A stretch of DNA of 64,000 nt from Pseudomonas sp. (GCF_030683065.1 NZ_JAUXMX010000024.1:1-64000); one strand, 5' to 3'. Counted from the stretch's first letter, positions 1 through 9,989 are shown. The notes: generated from the letters alone by a model not told the origin. Translations and numbers: made by a program.

Positions 1-445
1 ATGAACCCTGCGAAACGCGCCACAAGGGCAAAACCATGCATTTGAAGGTGGCAAATGGCTTAGTTTTCGATTGAGACGCTGTTTTTTCGAGTTATTGAGG
101 AAATCAGTCCGGGAAATGGCACTACTTCAGACCTTCCTTAGCCATGATAGTTCCTTAAGTGTGTCTATATTAAGTATATTAAATAGTTATTAGTCTATAC
201 CGCCAAGCATCTATTTATGAATCTAGAATAGAGCGAAACGAACCAATGTTCAACATGCACAACATAAAGACATAAAAGGCACTATTAAAAATTAAAGATA
301 CTGATAATTAGAAAGATTATCAAATAACAATGATTATGGTTATTAGCCTCTGCGGCTCCGCCTGAGTATGTCTAACAGCGCGCTAACAATCAGGGTGATT
401 ACAGTCAGTTGCCCAGCATGTAATTCTGCGATGGTAAACGTACAG

Positions 446-942
446 CTAAACGCGGCTCCAGTGCTGGAAATGAATTCTGGGACTGTTCGCAGTATCTGAA
501 GTGTCGTGGTGTCGTTCCGGGTAGAGCCCGATCGGCTCTTGGCCGAGCAGCTGACCGTCCGCGTCTTGGGTGGCGAACAAGTAGGCCTTCATATGGAAGC
601 TGCTGCCGGCGCTTTCGTAGACGCGCACCTGGGCGCCGTCATCCTGCAGCAACATCAGGCTGCGCAGCGCTTCGGGGTCGGTGACGTCGAGGTAATCGCT
701 GGTGACCACGCGCACCCGGGCGGGTAGCCCGCCCTCCTCGCCCGGCTTTAGCCGCGCCAGCAAATCGGGCAACAACAACGAAGCTGCGCACCGCCACAAG
801 CTGACCGAAGTGCTGGCTGGCCAGCGCCGCCAGCGGGTATCGCTTCGAGAAAGCGCGCATACAACGCGCTCATGTCCACGGCGCTGGTATCGGCAAAAAA
901 CTGCTCGGCGTTCTGCTCATAGTAGCTGTGCGTGTCGCTCAA
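446..942 (-). pseudogene. Decayed chimera: N-terminus of a class I SAM methyltransferase joined to a fragment of a PLD-like/DUF3427 DEAD-box helicase
   Basis: ORF 748..942 begins MSDTHSYYEQNAEQFFADTSAVDMSALYARFLEAIPAGG (methyltransferase N-terminus), then switches frame. ORF 446..799 contains RVVTSDYLDVTDPEALRSLMLLQDDGAQVRVYESAGSSFHMKAYLFA (PLD-like N-terminal region of DUF3427 helicases) and ends without helicase motifs. Confidence 0.6.
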
Positions 943-1212
943 ACTTCGCTTCTTTGTGCAACGACTAATACCGGGATGTCGAGGGTGCAGCGTACGTGAT
1001 CGCCACTCGCTGAAGGCTGCCCTTTTAGCACAATGCGCATCGCCTGCTTAGCGCTTAGCCATCCGCATGCCTTGCTCAACCGTTGCCTCTGATTGCTTGC
1101 AGAGTGCCACCGCTTGCCTCCGGCGCTGGCCATAGACTCGGCGTAAAGCTGAGTCAGGTGGTCCTTAGTAGCAAGCCCAGGCCAGCTTTCTAATGAGCCA
1201 TGCAAGCATGCG

Positions 1213-1282
1213 ATGTCGTGATCCTGTACGCATCTAGAGTGTTTACTCGTACAGGTAAAGTTTTCGCACAGGTGCGGCAGGC
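1213..1282 (+). repeat. 70-bp direct repeat, copy 1
   Basis: atgtcgtgatcctgtacgcatctagagtgtttactcgtacaggtaaagttttcgcacaggtgcggcaggc; near-identical to 3524..3593. Confidence 0.85.
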
Positions 1283-1834
1283 CCCGAAGGGCTGCGCCTG
1301 AAGTATCTGGCTACTTGCTGGATCGGCCTGCATAGCGAGCCACACCGGTATGCACCGGCATGTACGTGCCTGCCGCGGAGAGCACCGCACTTGCGCGCAC
1401 GAGGAGGTACTGGAATGGGCTCATATCGATTTCCCCCGTCGCCCGCCCCTTCTAAACATTGATCGTTCAGGCAGTCAGATGCACATGCCCTCTACGCCGC
1501 GTGCCTGCCTGTAAAACCACGGGTATTCCCGCTAGCATATCTGGGCTGGCATGCAGTTTTAAGGTAGCAGCGCGTCGTGATTTTCGACGATATTGGCGGG
1601 CGGCTGGCGCTAGGAATGTGCTGCAAGTTGGGCCGAGGTACAACGTGACTAAGCCCAAGGTGTGATGCCAGTGCCTACCGGGCTTCGCTACGCTCCATGC
1701 CAACCTACCCGTTGCCGCAATACCCAACAGCTGCACAGTCTAAAAATAATCTGCGGCTAGCCGATATGCTGCTCGTGACAATAAGAATTTATCTGCTGCG
1801 CCTTGGCAAAAGGGTGCGCTTTCGAGGCCTTTAT

Positions 1835-3154
1835 ATGTTCAATTCAACGCTTCGCAGTGAGTTACAACAGTGCCAACAGGAGTTAGCTGCGTACCAACAA
1901 GTGGTGGGGGCGATTCGCCACACATTTGCCGTGATCGAATTCACTGCTCAGGGCGAAATCCTGGATGCCAATCAACCCTTTCTCACGGTCATGGGCTATG
2001 GCTTGGACGAGCTTCGAGGCCAGCATCACCGCATGTTTTGCAGCCCAGAGCAGTCGGCCAGCGCTGCCTACGCGCAGTTCTGGCGACGCCTGGCCGGTGG
2101 CGAGAGTTTCAGTGATCGCTACATGCGTATTGCCAAGGGTGGCCGCGAGGTCTGGTTAGAGGCGCGCTACCTGCCGGTGCACAATGCCCAGGGGCAGGTG
2201 AGCCGAGTGATCAAGCTAGCAACCGATATCACCGAGCACATGCACGCTGAGTTTCAGCAGAAGAGTCATCTGAATGCGATCAACCGTTCAATGGCGGTGA
2301 TCGAGTTCAACCTGGCCGGTGAGGTGCAAACCGCCAATGACAATTTCCTCAGCACCATGGGTTATCGGCTGGAGGAGATTCGCGGCAAACACCATCGCCA
2401 GTTCTGCACGCATGAAGAAGCCAGCAGCGAGACGTACCGTGGTTTCTGGCAGCGTTTGGGTCGTGGCGAAGTATTCTCTGGCCGCTACCAACGGGTCAGC
2501 AAGAGTGGCAAGGACGTTTGGTTGCGCGCGACTTACAACCCGCTGTTTGATGCCAACGGTCGTCAGTATGGGGTCGTCAAATTTGCCAGCGACATTACCG
2601 AGCAGGTTGAGCAGCGCGAAGCCGAATCAGCGGCAGCCCGTTTGGCCTATGAGATAGCCCAGCACACGGGCAGCAGTGCCGATGCTGGCAGCGAGACTGT
2701 CAGGGAGGCTGTGCATGTTGTGCACGGTGTGGCGCAGGAGCTGGTTGACGTGGCGCAGCGCATCGAAGCCCTGGGCGCGCAATCCGAACGCATCAGCAGC
2801 ATTGTGCAGGTGATTCGAGGGATTGCCGAGCAAACCAACTTGCTGGCGCTGAACGCGGCCATCGAAGCGGCGCGAGCCGGTGAGCAAGGACGCGGTTTTG
2901 CCGTGGTGGCAGATGAGGTGCGTAACCTGGCGGCGCGTACCAGTCAGGCTACGGTTGAGATCAATGATGTAGTGCGCCTCAATCATGATCTGGCGTTGCA
3001 GGCGGTCAGTGGTATGGCTGGCAGCAAGGCGCAAGCAGAAAAAGGGGTGCTGCTGGTCAATCAGGCGGGCGAGATGATCCTGAAAATTCGTGAAGAAGCG
3101 CAGCGTGTAGTCGATGCCATCGGCCAGTTCAGTGACGTGGTTAAGGACGAATAA
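1835..3154 (+). CDS. Methyl-accepting chemotaxis protein with two PAS domains (BdlA/Aer-like, no transmembrane segment seen)
   Basis: Two PAS-PAC units ([20 protein letters not shown]..., [20 protein letters not shown]...) and the MCP hairpin [51 protein letters not shown]. Start chosen at the internal [13 protein letters not shown]; the ORF opens at 1697. Confidence 0.9.
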   Translation: MFNSTLRSELQQCQQELAAYQQVVGAIRHTFAVIEFTAQGEILDANQPFLTVMGYGLDELRGQHHRMFCSPEQSASAAYAQFWRRLAGGESFSDRYMRIAKGGREVWLEARYLPVHNAQGQVSRVIKLATDITEHMHAEFQQKSHLNAINRSMAVIEFNLAGEVQTANDNFLSTMGYRLEEIRGKHHRQFCTHEEASSETYRGFWQRLGRGEVFSGRYQRVSKSGKDVWLRATYNPLFDANGRQYGVVKFASDITEQVEQREAESAAARLAYEIAQHTGSSADAGSETVREAVHVVHGVAQELVDVAQRIEALGAQSERISSIVQVIRGIAEQTNLLALNAAIEAARAGEQGRGFAVVADEVRNLAARTSQATVEINDVVRLNHDLALQAVSGMAGSKAQAEKGVLLVNQAGEMILKIREEAQRVVDAIGQFSDVVKDE

Positions 3155-3199
3155 CGTCTGCACCTAGACACCCTGGGCGGTTAACCGCCCGGCGTGACA

Positions 3200-3475
3200 C
3201 TAGCCCCGGCCTGCCTCATTCAAAACCGCCTGCAGCAGCACAACCTTTCTCTGCAGTTGCGCCACATGCGCACGTTCGGCGCGGACGGCGCAACGCAGTT
3301 CCTGGTCGTTGCGCTGTAGCAGCTGCAGGCAGTCACTTTGCCGGGCGCTATGCCGGCACTGGGCGCCCAGCAGCGCTTGCAGATGGTTGCCGTGTACCAG
3401 CAGCACTGCGGCGAACAGGCCGAGCACCAGCAAGCCGCAGCCGGCGATCCCCATCAGTGCCCAGTTTGCTGTCAT
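3200..3475 (-). CDS. Small membrane/coiled-coil hypothetical protein
   Basis: 91 aa: hydrophobic N-terminal segment (LMGIAGCGLLVLGLFAAVLLV) followed by a helical Cys-containing region. Confidence 0.45.
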   Translation of the reverse strand: MTANWALMGIAGCGLLVLGLFAAVLLVHGNHLQALLGAQCRHSARQSDCLQLLQRNDQELRCAVRAERAHVAQLQRKVVLLQAVLNEAGRG

Positions 3476-3523
3476 GCCTGCCCCTCCTGCAGCCGGGCTC
3501 TCACTTCAACCCGACACAATGCT

Positions 3524-3593
3524 ATGTCGTGATTCTTTACGCATCTATATTGTTTACTCGTACAGGTAAAGTTTTCGCACAGGTGCGGCAGGC
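3524..3593 (+). repeat. 70-bp direct repeat, copy 2
   Basis: atgtcgtgattctttacgcatctatattgtttactcgtacaggtaaagttttcgcacaggtgcggcaggc; matches 1213..1282. Confidence 0.85.
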
Positions 3594-3860
3594 ATGCAGC
3601 ACAAGCAATCGGCCGTAGGCCGGGCACGCAAAGTACGGCAACGGGCCAACAGATCGGCGAGTAAACATCGACGGTATGCATGCAGCATCGGTTGAAGCGT
3701 TGCAGGTGAGTGGAGGGAGCGCTGACCGCGGGACAAGTAATACGTGGCAAACCACGCTTTCCATGAGGCGCTATTGCAGGCGTGAGTCTTGTGCCGGGTC
3801 ACTGTGATCGAGAATCATCGTGCTAGCGAACCCTGATGGCATAACAGTATAGTCATTCGC

Positions 3861-5219
3861 ATGACGTCAAAACTCCACCTGCCCCACGACAAACTACTGG
3901 ACATGCTGCTGGACGTTGTCTGCGTAGTGGATAAAGAGGGTCGCTTTCTATCGGTAAGCGCGGCCAGCGAGCGCGTGTTTGGCTATCGGCCCGATGAAAT
4001 GATTGGCCGGACCGCCTTTGAAATGATGCACCCGGACGATCGCATTTCCGGCCGGGCACTCGTAGAGCGCATTAATAGGGGCGAGCCTTCCCGCGATCAT
4101 GAGAACCGTTATATTCATAAAGACGGTCATATCGTTCATATCATGTGGTCTGCCCAATGGCTTGAGACCGAGCAGGTGCGGGTGGGTGTGGCTCGGGATA
4201 TTACCCAGCGCAAGCGTGCAGAAGCGATGCAAGCCGCGTTGTATGCAATATCGAACGCGACTCACTCGCCTGGCAATCTGCAGACGCTCTATCGGCGGGT
4301 GCACGAGGTGATTCGCCAGTTGCTGCCCGCCGAGAATTTTTTTTTGGCGTTATACGACGCGGCAGATGACCAGCTCAGTTTTCCGTACTTCGTTGATCAA
4401 TTCGACGCACCGCTGCCACCCATGCCGCTGGCTTGCGGCACCTTCTGTGCCCAGGTGATTCGCTCCGCTGAAGCACTGTTGTTCACCGCCGAGCAGACGC
4501 TTGCAAAGACGGACACGGTGGCCGGTAAGCAGCCTCTGGACTGGCTGGGTGTGCCGCTGATCTCAGGCACGAAAACCATCGGTGCCCTGGTGCTCCAGAG
4601 CTATGCCGGGAGCGTGCACTACGACGAACAGGACAAGGAACTGCTGCAATTTGTCTCAAGCCAGGTGGCGGATGCGATTGAGCGCAAACGTACGCACGCT
4701 CGCCTGGAGTTTCTTGCGCAATACGACCAGCTGACTGAACTGCCAAACCGTGCGCTGTTCCTGGACCGCTTGTGCGGTTCTCTGCAGAGGGCGCAGAGAG
4801 GTTCCTTACGGCTGGCAGTACTTTATCTCGACATGGATAACTTCAAGCACATCAACGATACCTTTGGCCACACCACAGGCGACCATCTGCTGCGCGAAGT
4901 CGCTGAACGCCTCAGGCGCTGCGTACGTGAGTCCGATACTGTTGGCCGTTTGGGCGGTGATGAATTCGCCGTTCTGCTGGACAGCATCAACAGTCAGGAA
5001 GACGCCACCGTGGTGGCCGAGAAAATCCTTGTCGCCCTGAGTGACCCCTACGTGCTGGAAGGCAAAACGTTGATTAGTGCGCCAAGCCTGGGTGTCGCGG
5101 TATACCCCGAGCACGGCCAAAGTGATCTGCATCTGATTCGGCACGCAGATGAAGCCATGTATGTGGCCAAGCGCAGCGGGGGCAAGCGCTATATTGTTGC
5201 CAAGATGCCTGCACAGTAA
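3861..5219 (+). CDS. PAS-GAF-GGDEF diguanylate cyclase
   Basis: PAS (LLDVVCVVDKEGRFLSVSAASERVFGYRPDEMIG), GAF-like middle region, GGDEF signature RESDTVGRLGGDEFAVLL with an upstream RxxD I-site. Confidence 0.9.
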   Translation: MTSKLHLPHDKLLDMLLDVVCVVDKEGRFLSVSAASERVFGYRPDEMIGRTAFEMMHPDDRISGRALVERINRGEPSRDHENRYIHKDGHIVHIMWSAQWLETEQVRVGVARDITQRKRAEAMQAALYAISNATHSPGNLQTLYRRVHEVIRQLLPAENFFLALYDAADDQLSFPYFVDQFDAPLPPMPLACGTFCAQVIRSAEALLFTAEQTLAKTDTVAGKQPLDWLGVPLISGTKTIGALVLQSYAGSVHYDEQDKELLQFVSSQVADAIERKRTHARLEFLAQYDQLTELPNRALFLDRLCGSLQRAQRGSLRLAVLYLDMDNFKHINDTFGHTTGDHLLREVAERLRRCVRESDTVGRLGGDEFAVLLDSINSQEDATVVAEKILVALSDPYVLEGKTLISAPSLGVAVYPEHGQSDLHLIRHADEAMYVAKRSGGKRYIVAKMPAQ

Positions 5220-5303
5220 TCAACGCAGCGCCTGGCCTTGCGCTGCAACGGCTGCGAGCAATCACGGCACATAGGGTTTTACCCTTCAGGCCGCGAGGCG
5301 ATG

Positions 5304-5450
5304 TCAGCCGGCGCTATCTTCGTCGAGTGCGATGAAGTCCGGCTTGTCGCGCACGCAGCACTGCGGGCAGTTGTAGTCTTCGATCGGCAAACGGGGTGGG
5401 GTGTCACCGTGCTGGCTGTCATATACATAACCACACTCTGGGCGGTTCAT
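5304..5450 (-). CDS. Mini-rubredoxin-like protein (48 aa), overlapping the alkB stop by ATGA
   Basis: MNRPECGYVYDSQHGDTPPRLPIEDYNCPQCCVRDKPDFIALDEDSAG: rubredoxin CGYVYD...CPxC-VRDKxDF pattern. Its start (5448-5450) overlaps the alkB stop (5447-5449). Confidence 0.7.
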   Translation of the reverse strand: MNRPECGYVYDSQHGDTPPRLPIEDYNCPQCCVRDKPDFIALDEDSAG

Positions 5451-6652
5451 GCGCCCGCCTGCTGCTGGGCAGCCGGTTCTGCCTGCAGGCCGTATTGGCG
5501 AATCAGTTGCCGGCGTTTGGCGGGCAGGAAGTTGATGCGCTGGACATCGCCCTGCACAGCGGCGATCAGGCGCGGATTCATCACGCGGAACCACAGTGGC
5601 GGGATGTAGGCCGCGATAAACATGCCGAAATAGCCAGACGGTAGGCGCGGCAGGTCGGTGAAGTCACGCAGCGACTGGTAGCTGCGTGTCGGGTGAGCGT
5701 GGTGGTCGGAATGACGCTGCAAGTGGAACACCACCAGGTTGGAGATGATGTGGTTGCTGTTCCAGGAGTGACGCGGCAGGCAGGGTTCGTAGCGGCCATT
5801 GGGCAGTTTTTGCCGCACCAGGCCGTAGTGTTCGATGTAGTTGGCCGAGGTCAGCTGGAAGGCGCCCCAGAAGGCAACCAGCAGCAACACGGGCACCATC
5901 GCCGAGCCGAACAGGGCAATCAAACCACCGTAGAGGGCCAGGGTGACCAGGCCGGCCTGGACGATTTCGTTGTGCAAACTCCAGCTAGAGCGGCCTTGGT
6001 GCTGCATACGCTCGGCTTCCAGATCCCAGGCACGGAAGAAAGCACCCGGCAGTTCACGAAACATAAAGCGGTAGATGCTTTCGCCCATCTGCGAGGAGGC
6101 TGGGTCTTCCGGGGTGGCCACATGCCGGTGATGGCCGCGGTTATGTTCGATGGAGAAATGCCCGTAGCCGCCCAGCGCGGTGTTAAACAGGCCGATCTTG
6201 CGCCCCAGCCAGTCCTTCTTGTGCCCAAGTTCATGGCTGAGGTTGAGGCCGAAACCGAGTATCGAGCCTGTCACCAGCACCGTGGCCAGCCAGCTGTACC
6301 AGGGCAGCTCATGGGTGGCCAGGAAGATGCAGTTGAACAGCATGCCAAACCACAGCACCGGCACCACCGCATAGTTGATTGCGCGGTAATAGCCGTCTGC
6401 TTCCAGGGCCGGCACAGCAGACTCCAGCGGGTTGCTCAGGTCTTCTCCCAGCAACTTGTCCAGCAGCGGCAAGCCGATGTAAAACACCCCCAGCGCGACA
6501 AAAAACCACAGTTGGCTGGTCGCTCCCAGCAGATGAGCCAGCGGGCCAATGGTGACGCCAAGCGGCGCGAACACCGACAATAACCAGGCATAGCGTTTGC
6601 GGTCGCGGTAAACCGCTTGTTCAGTTACGGCGGTGGGCATTACGGCGCTCAT
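5447..6652 (-). CDS. alkB: Alkane 1-monooxygenase
   Basis: Membrane di-iron histidine motifs HELGHK, EHNRGHHRH, LQRHSDHHAHPTRSYQ, plus NYIEHYG. The ORF extends to 6709; start placed at MSAVMPTAV (approximate). Confidence 0.92.
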   Translation of the reverse strand: MSAVMPTAVTEQAVYRDRKRYAWLLSVFAPLGVTIGPLAHLLGATSQLWFFVALGVFYIGLPLLDKLLGEDLSNPLESAVPALEADGYYRAINYAVVPVLWFGMLFNCIFLATHELPWYSWLATVLVTGSILGFGLNLSHELGHKKDWLGRKIGLFNTALGGYGHFSIEHNRGHHRHVATPEDPASSQMGESIYRFMFRELPGAFFRAWDLEAERMQHQGRSSWSLHNEIVQAGLVTLALYGGLIALFGSAMVPVLLLVAFWGAFQLTSANYIEHYGLVRQKLPNGRYEPCLPRHSWNSNHIISNLVVFHLQRHSDHHAHPTRSYQSLRDFTDLPRLPSGYFGMFIAAYIPPLWFRVMNPRLIAAVQGDVQRINFLPAKRRQLIRQYGLQAEPAAQQQAGA

Positions 6653-6879
6653 ACACGTTCCCTCAGGGTTTGCTGTGGAACCAGCATGACCGCAAGGATT
6701 GTCGGACAATACCGTTTACGCGGGCAGATAATCGTCATATGGTGCCAACGCGCCTCGTGGCGTTGAGCACGCCAGATGCCTGCGCTGCGGGCACAAACGT
6801 TTACTGGGCTGGATCATCGATTTTTTACCCCCGCCGACCGCTGACACTGGCGGCGGGCGATGCGTGCAGGAGCAGCCCC

Positions 6880-7938
6880 ATGTCCAATGCCCAAGCCTGG
6901 CTTCAACCCTGTCTGCACCCGGTGTATGCACGCTTGCTGTGCGCCGAGTTGCGCCGCTGCGGTTTTGCACCGCAGCAGATCTTGGATGGCACGCGCCTGG
7001 ACTGGACGGCGATGCACACGGACAACCGTTTTCTCAGCTTTGCCCAGTTTCGCCGTCTGGTGCTGCGTGGGCTGGAGCTCAGCCAGTGCCCATGGCTGGG
7101 GCTGCGCGTTGGTGCCAGCACCCAGCTGTCGACCCACGGCGCGCCTGGCGTACTCGCCATGGCCAGCCCGAACGTGGCGCAGGCACTGCTGGCCATGCAA
7201 CGCTTCGTCAGCCTGCGCGAGAATCTGGGCACCTTTAGCATCGAGCATGCAGACAATCTGACGCTGCAACTGCACGAGAGCGTGCACAGCGACGATGTCC
7301 GCGAATACGTGCTGGGGCATATCCTGGCAGGCACGCTCAACCTGCTGCAAACCGTCAGCGGTCAGGCCTTGCACAGCCAGGCCATGATCCGCTGGCCCTT
7401 CGCCGAACCGCCCTGGGCGCACGCCTATCGGGAGCTGTACCCGCAGTCGACCTTCAATGCCCCGCGCCTGCAGGTGCAACTGCCCCTGGCGTTACTCGAC
7501 TGCCCGAGCCTGGGCTGCGACAGCGAAGCCCAGCGCCTGGCCCTGCGCGACTGCGAGCATCAGCTCAAACAATTGAAGAGTGGCAGTCTGAGCCAGCGGA
7601 TTCATCAGCGGCTGCTGGCCTGCGATGGCCACTACCCGAGCCTCGACCAGATGGCAGCCGTTGAGTGTATGGCGCCGCGCACCCTGCTGCGTCACCTGAG
7701 CGAGGAAGGCGTCAACTATCAGCAATTGCTCGACAGCGTGCGCGAGGAGCTGGCCTGCTGGCTGTTGCTGCAAACCCCGTTGAGTGTTGAGGCCATCGCC
7801 GAACGCCTGGGTTATCAGGACACCTCCAACTTCAGCCGCACCTTCAGGCGCTGGCTGGGCGTGACCCCACGCGCCTTTCGCCAAAGGGCGATAGACGACC
7901 CACAAGGTTTTCGCGGCCCCGGCGGCGCGGTCATTTAA
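6880..7938 (+). CDS. AraC-family transcriptional regulator, divergent from alkB
   Basis: C-terminal HTH: MAPRTLLRHLSEEGVNYQQLLDSVREELACWLLLQTPLSVEAIAERLGYQDTSNFSRTFRRWLGVTPRAFR. Start at MSNAQAWLQP. Confidence 0.88.
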   Translation: MSNAQAWLQPCLHPVYARLLCAELRRCGFAPQQILDGTRLDWTAMHTDNRFLSFAQFRRLVLRGLELSQCPWLGLRVGASTQLSTHGAPGVLAMASPNVAQALLAMQRFVSLRENLGTFSIEHADNLTLQLHESVHSDDVREYVLGHILAGTLNLLQTVSGQALHSQAMIRWPFAEPPWAHAYRELYPQSTFNAPRLQVQLPLALLDCPSLGCDSEAQRLALRDCEHQLKQLKSGSLSQRIHQRLLACDGHYPSLDQMAAVECMAPRTLLRHLSEEGVNYQQLLDSVREELACWLLLQTPLSVEAIAERLGYQDTSNFSRTFRRWLGVTPRAFRQRAIDDPQGFRGPGGAVI

Positions 7939-8071
7939 CGATTAAAATTCACCGCCGCACTTTAGTCTTTTGCATTCAGCACCCGTATGGGAACGATCAA
8001 ACCAGGCGAGCGTTACAATGCCGCCAACGCCGATTCCCCCAATCGGGCCTGCCCCCGGAGCCAGACTCACG

Positions 8072-8758
8072 ATGTTCACCCTTGTACACCTGAACACCCC
8101 GCCGCCCGAGTCACTGAAAGCCCAGGTCCTGCAAATGGTCGTGGACTACCTCAGCGACATCAGCCCGGTGTCGCTGAGACCCAGCAATCCCCTGTATCAG
8201 CTGTACCAGTACGTCATCGGCTACGAGATGCATCTTTATCTACAGGCGATGGACAGTGCCTCGGACACTACGGCGCAGCTGATCCTGGCCCTGGACGATC
8301 TGGACCCCTCCCAGGTGCTGGGCTTTGCCCTGTACCTGCCGGCCAAGGATTACCCAGAGGCCTGCACCCTGGCCTATATGGCTGTGCACGCCAGCCAACG
8401 CCGGCAGGGCGTTGCCCGGGCCATGCTGGGAAAAATCATCACGCGCCGCCCCCATGCCGAACTGGCCTGTGTGGCCAGTAAAGTGCCGTATTTCGAGGCC
8501 ATGGGTTTTAAGGTACTGGCTGCGCGGGGGCCGCAGGTGCTGATGAGTACTCGCAGCCGTGGTTCGGACGGCATGGTGGCGGTGCAAGACCTGGCGCCGA
8601 TCTACCAATCCGAGGAAGTCCGGCAGATCCACACCTACCTGCTCAAGCAGCACGGCAAGAAGGCCATGAGCGAGGCGGAAAAACAACGCGACCGCCAGCT
8701 CGACCAAATGGCGCAACACGCTCAGGCACTGGTGCGCGAGCGCTTTTCTATTAATTAA
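8072..8758 (+). CDS. GNAT-family N-acetyltransferase
   Basis: Acetyl-CoA binding pattern LAYMAVHASQRRQGVARAMLGKIITRRP; start at MFTLVHLNTPP. Confidence 0.75.
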   Translation: MFTLVHLNTPPPESLKAQVLQMVVDYLSDISPVSLRPSNPLYQLYQYVIGYEMHLYLQAMDSASDTTAQLILALDDLDPSQVLGFALYLPAKDYPEACTLAYMAVHASQRRQGVARAMLGKIITRRPHAELACVASKVPYFEAMGFKVLAARGPQVLMSTRSRGSDGMVAVQDLAPIYQSEEVRQIHTYLLKQHGKKAMSEAEKQRDRQLDQMAQHAQALVRERFSIN

Positions 8759-8870
8759 TTTCTATATATATCAGCTGCTTGGGTAGATCAATCGCCGGAC
8801 CAGGCAGCCGGCAGCCAAGCTGCCGCGCAACACCTGTCCGCCGGCCATTGGTGACCATGGCCGGGATCGA

Positions 8871-9062
8871 TCAGGCCTTGTCGACGCCGTCCTTGATTAC
8901 GTCTTTGACGTCACCCTTGAGCTGTTGCGCCTTGCCCTTCACTTGCTGGCCAACACCTTCGCCTTCAAGCTTCGGATTGTCGGTGGCCTTGCCGATAGTT
9001 TCTTTCACTTTGCCGATGGCTTCGTTGACGTTACCTGTGATCTTGTCTTTTGTGCTGCTCAT
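8871..9062 (-). CDS. CsbD-family stress protein
   Basis: MSSTKDKITGNVNEAIGKVKETIGKATDNPKLEGEGVGQQVKGKAQQLKGDVKDVIKDGVDKA. Confidence 0.92.
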   Translation of the reverse strand: MSSTKDKITGNVNEAIGKVKETIGKATDNPKLEGEGVGQQVKGKAQQLKGDVKDVIKDGVDKA

Positions 9063-9387
9063 GGCTCACCTCATTTCGATGGGTTACAGAGAGTGGAACG
9101 CTGCGCGGCGTTATCGTTCTATTTATTTGACGTGTGAATTACCCACACGGGTCTGTGGGGCGGGCAACGCGTTGCGTGCCCCTTAGCAGGCCCGCGACCT
9201 GTTTGGCGGCGGAGCAGCTCGATCGACGTCGCGGCGCAGGTCGCGCATTCCTGGGGTGCTGGGCTGTGGTTGCTGGCGTCTGCCCGCCCACACACATGGT
9301 CGCGACCGCCCCTGAGGCAACGGAACCTTCGCGGCTTTTTTGGCACTAAACCGGCAACCTTTTCTCCATATGCCGGGATACTCTGCC

Positions 9388-9687
9388 ATGCGCACCACCG
9401 TCCGCCTGCTCCTGCTGAGCACCGCTGCCCTGACATTATCCGCCTGCTTCAATAGCCCCCCACCCATCGACCTGAGTGGCCTGTGCACCTTCAACACCGA
9501 TCCCCAGGCGGAACGCTGCAAGCCCGGCCAGATGGCCTGGTTCCGTCCGGATCAGGGCGCGTTGATCAGCGAGGAAATGGCCCTGAGCGTGGCGGCGGCC
9601 TACTGCGACTTCAACCATCCAGTGATGCACAACCGCGCCGGCGTGCTCTGCGTATTCACCGACCAACGCCTGGCCGTCGCAAAATAA
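9388..9687 (+). CDS. Hypothetical lipoprotein
   Basis: MRTTVRLLLLSTAALTLSACFNS: signal peptide with lipobox LSAC; four further Cys in the mature part. Confidence 0.7.
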   Translation: MRTTVRLLLLSTAALTLSACFNSPPPIDLSGLCTFNTDPQAERCKPGQMAWFRPDQGALISEEMALSVAAAYCDFNHPVMHNRAGVLCVFTDQRLAVAK

Positions 9688-9765
9688 CCGCGCGGCCCAT
9701 GTCCACGGATTACCCCCGCGACGGTACTCCGACGATCCTTGCAGATAAAAAGCCCAACGAGAGGT

Positions 9766-9931
9766 GCAATGCTGTTCACTTAAGCAGCCATCTCTGGGCG
9801 CCTGCCGTAGCCATGCACCCACCCGTAGCCCGGAAGCAATCCGGGAGCGATTATCAAGCGCCAGACTTGCCCCGGATTTCATCCGGGCTACAAAAAAATG
9901 CTGCTCACTTGGCTTAAGTGAACAGCATTGC
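9766..9931 (-). mobile_element. MITE-like non-autonomous element, copy 1 (~166 bp)
   Basis: Terminal inverted repeats gcaatgctgttcacttaag / cttaagtgaacagcattgc enclosing REP motifs. The internal sequence is the inverted orientation of 17100..17264. Confidence 0.75.
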
Positions 9932-9989
9932 CGATACGTCGGGGCTTAGCGGGTGTTGCGCCGTTGTGCGGCGCGCACTTAAACGTCAA

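Noticed and set aside
1213-1720. Integron attC-like site
   Set aside because: Looked for paired core sites forming an attC palindrome and an adjacent integron integrase; neither was evident.
9764-9949. Small ORFs inside the MITE-like element (9764..9949 and others)
   Set aside because: Short frames created by TIR and REP sequence, not conserved between the two inverted copies.
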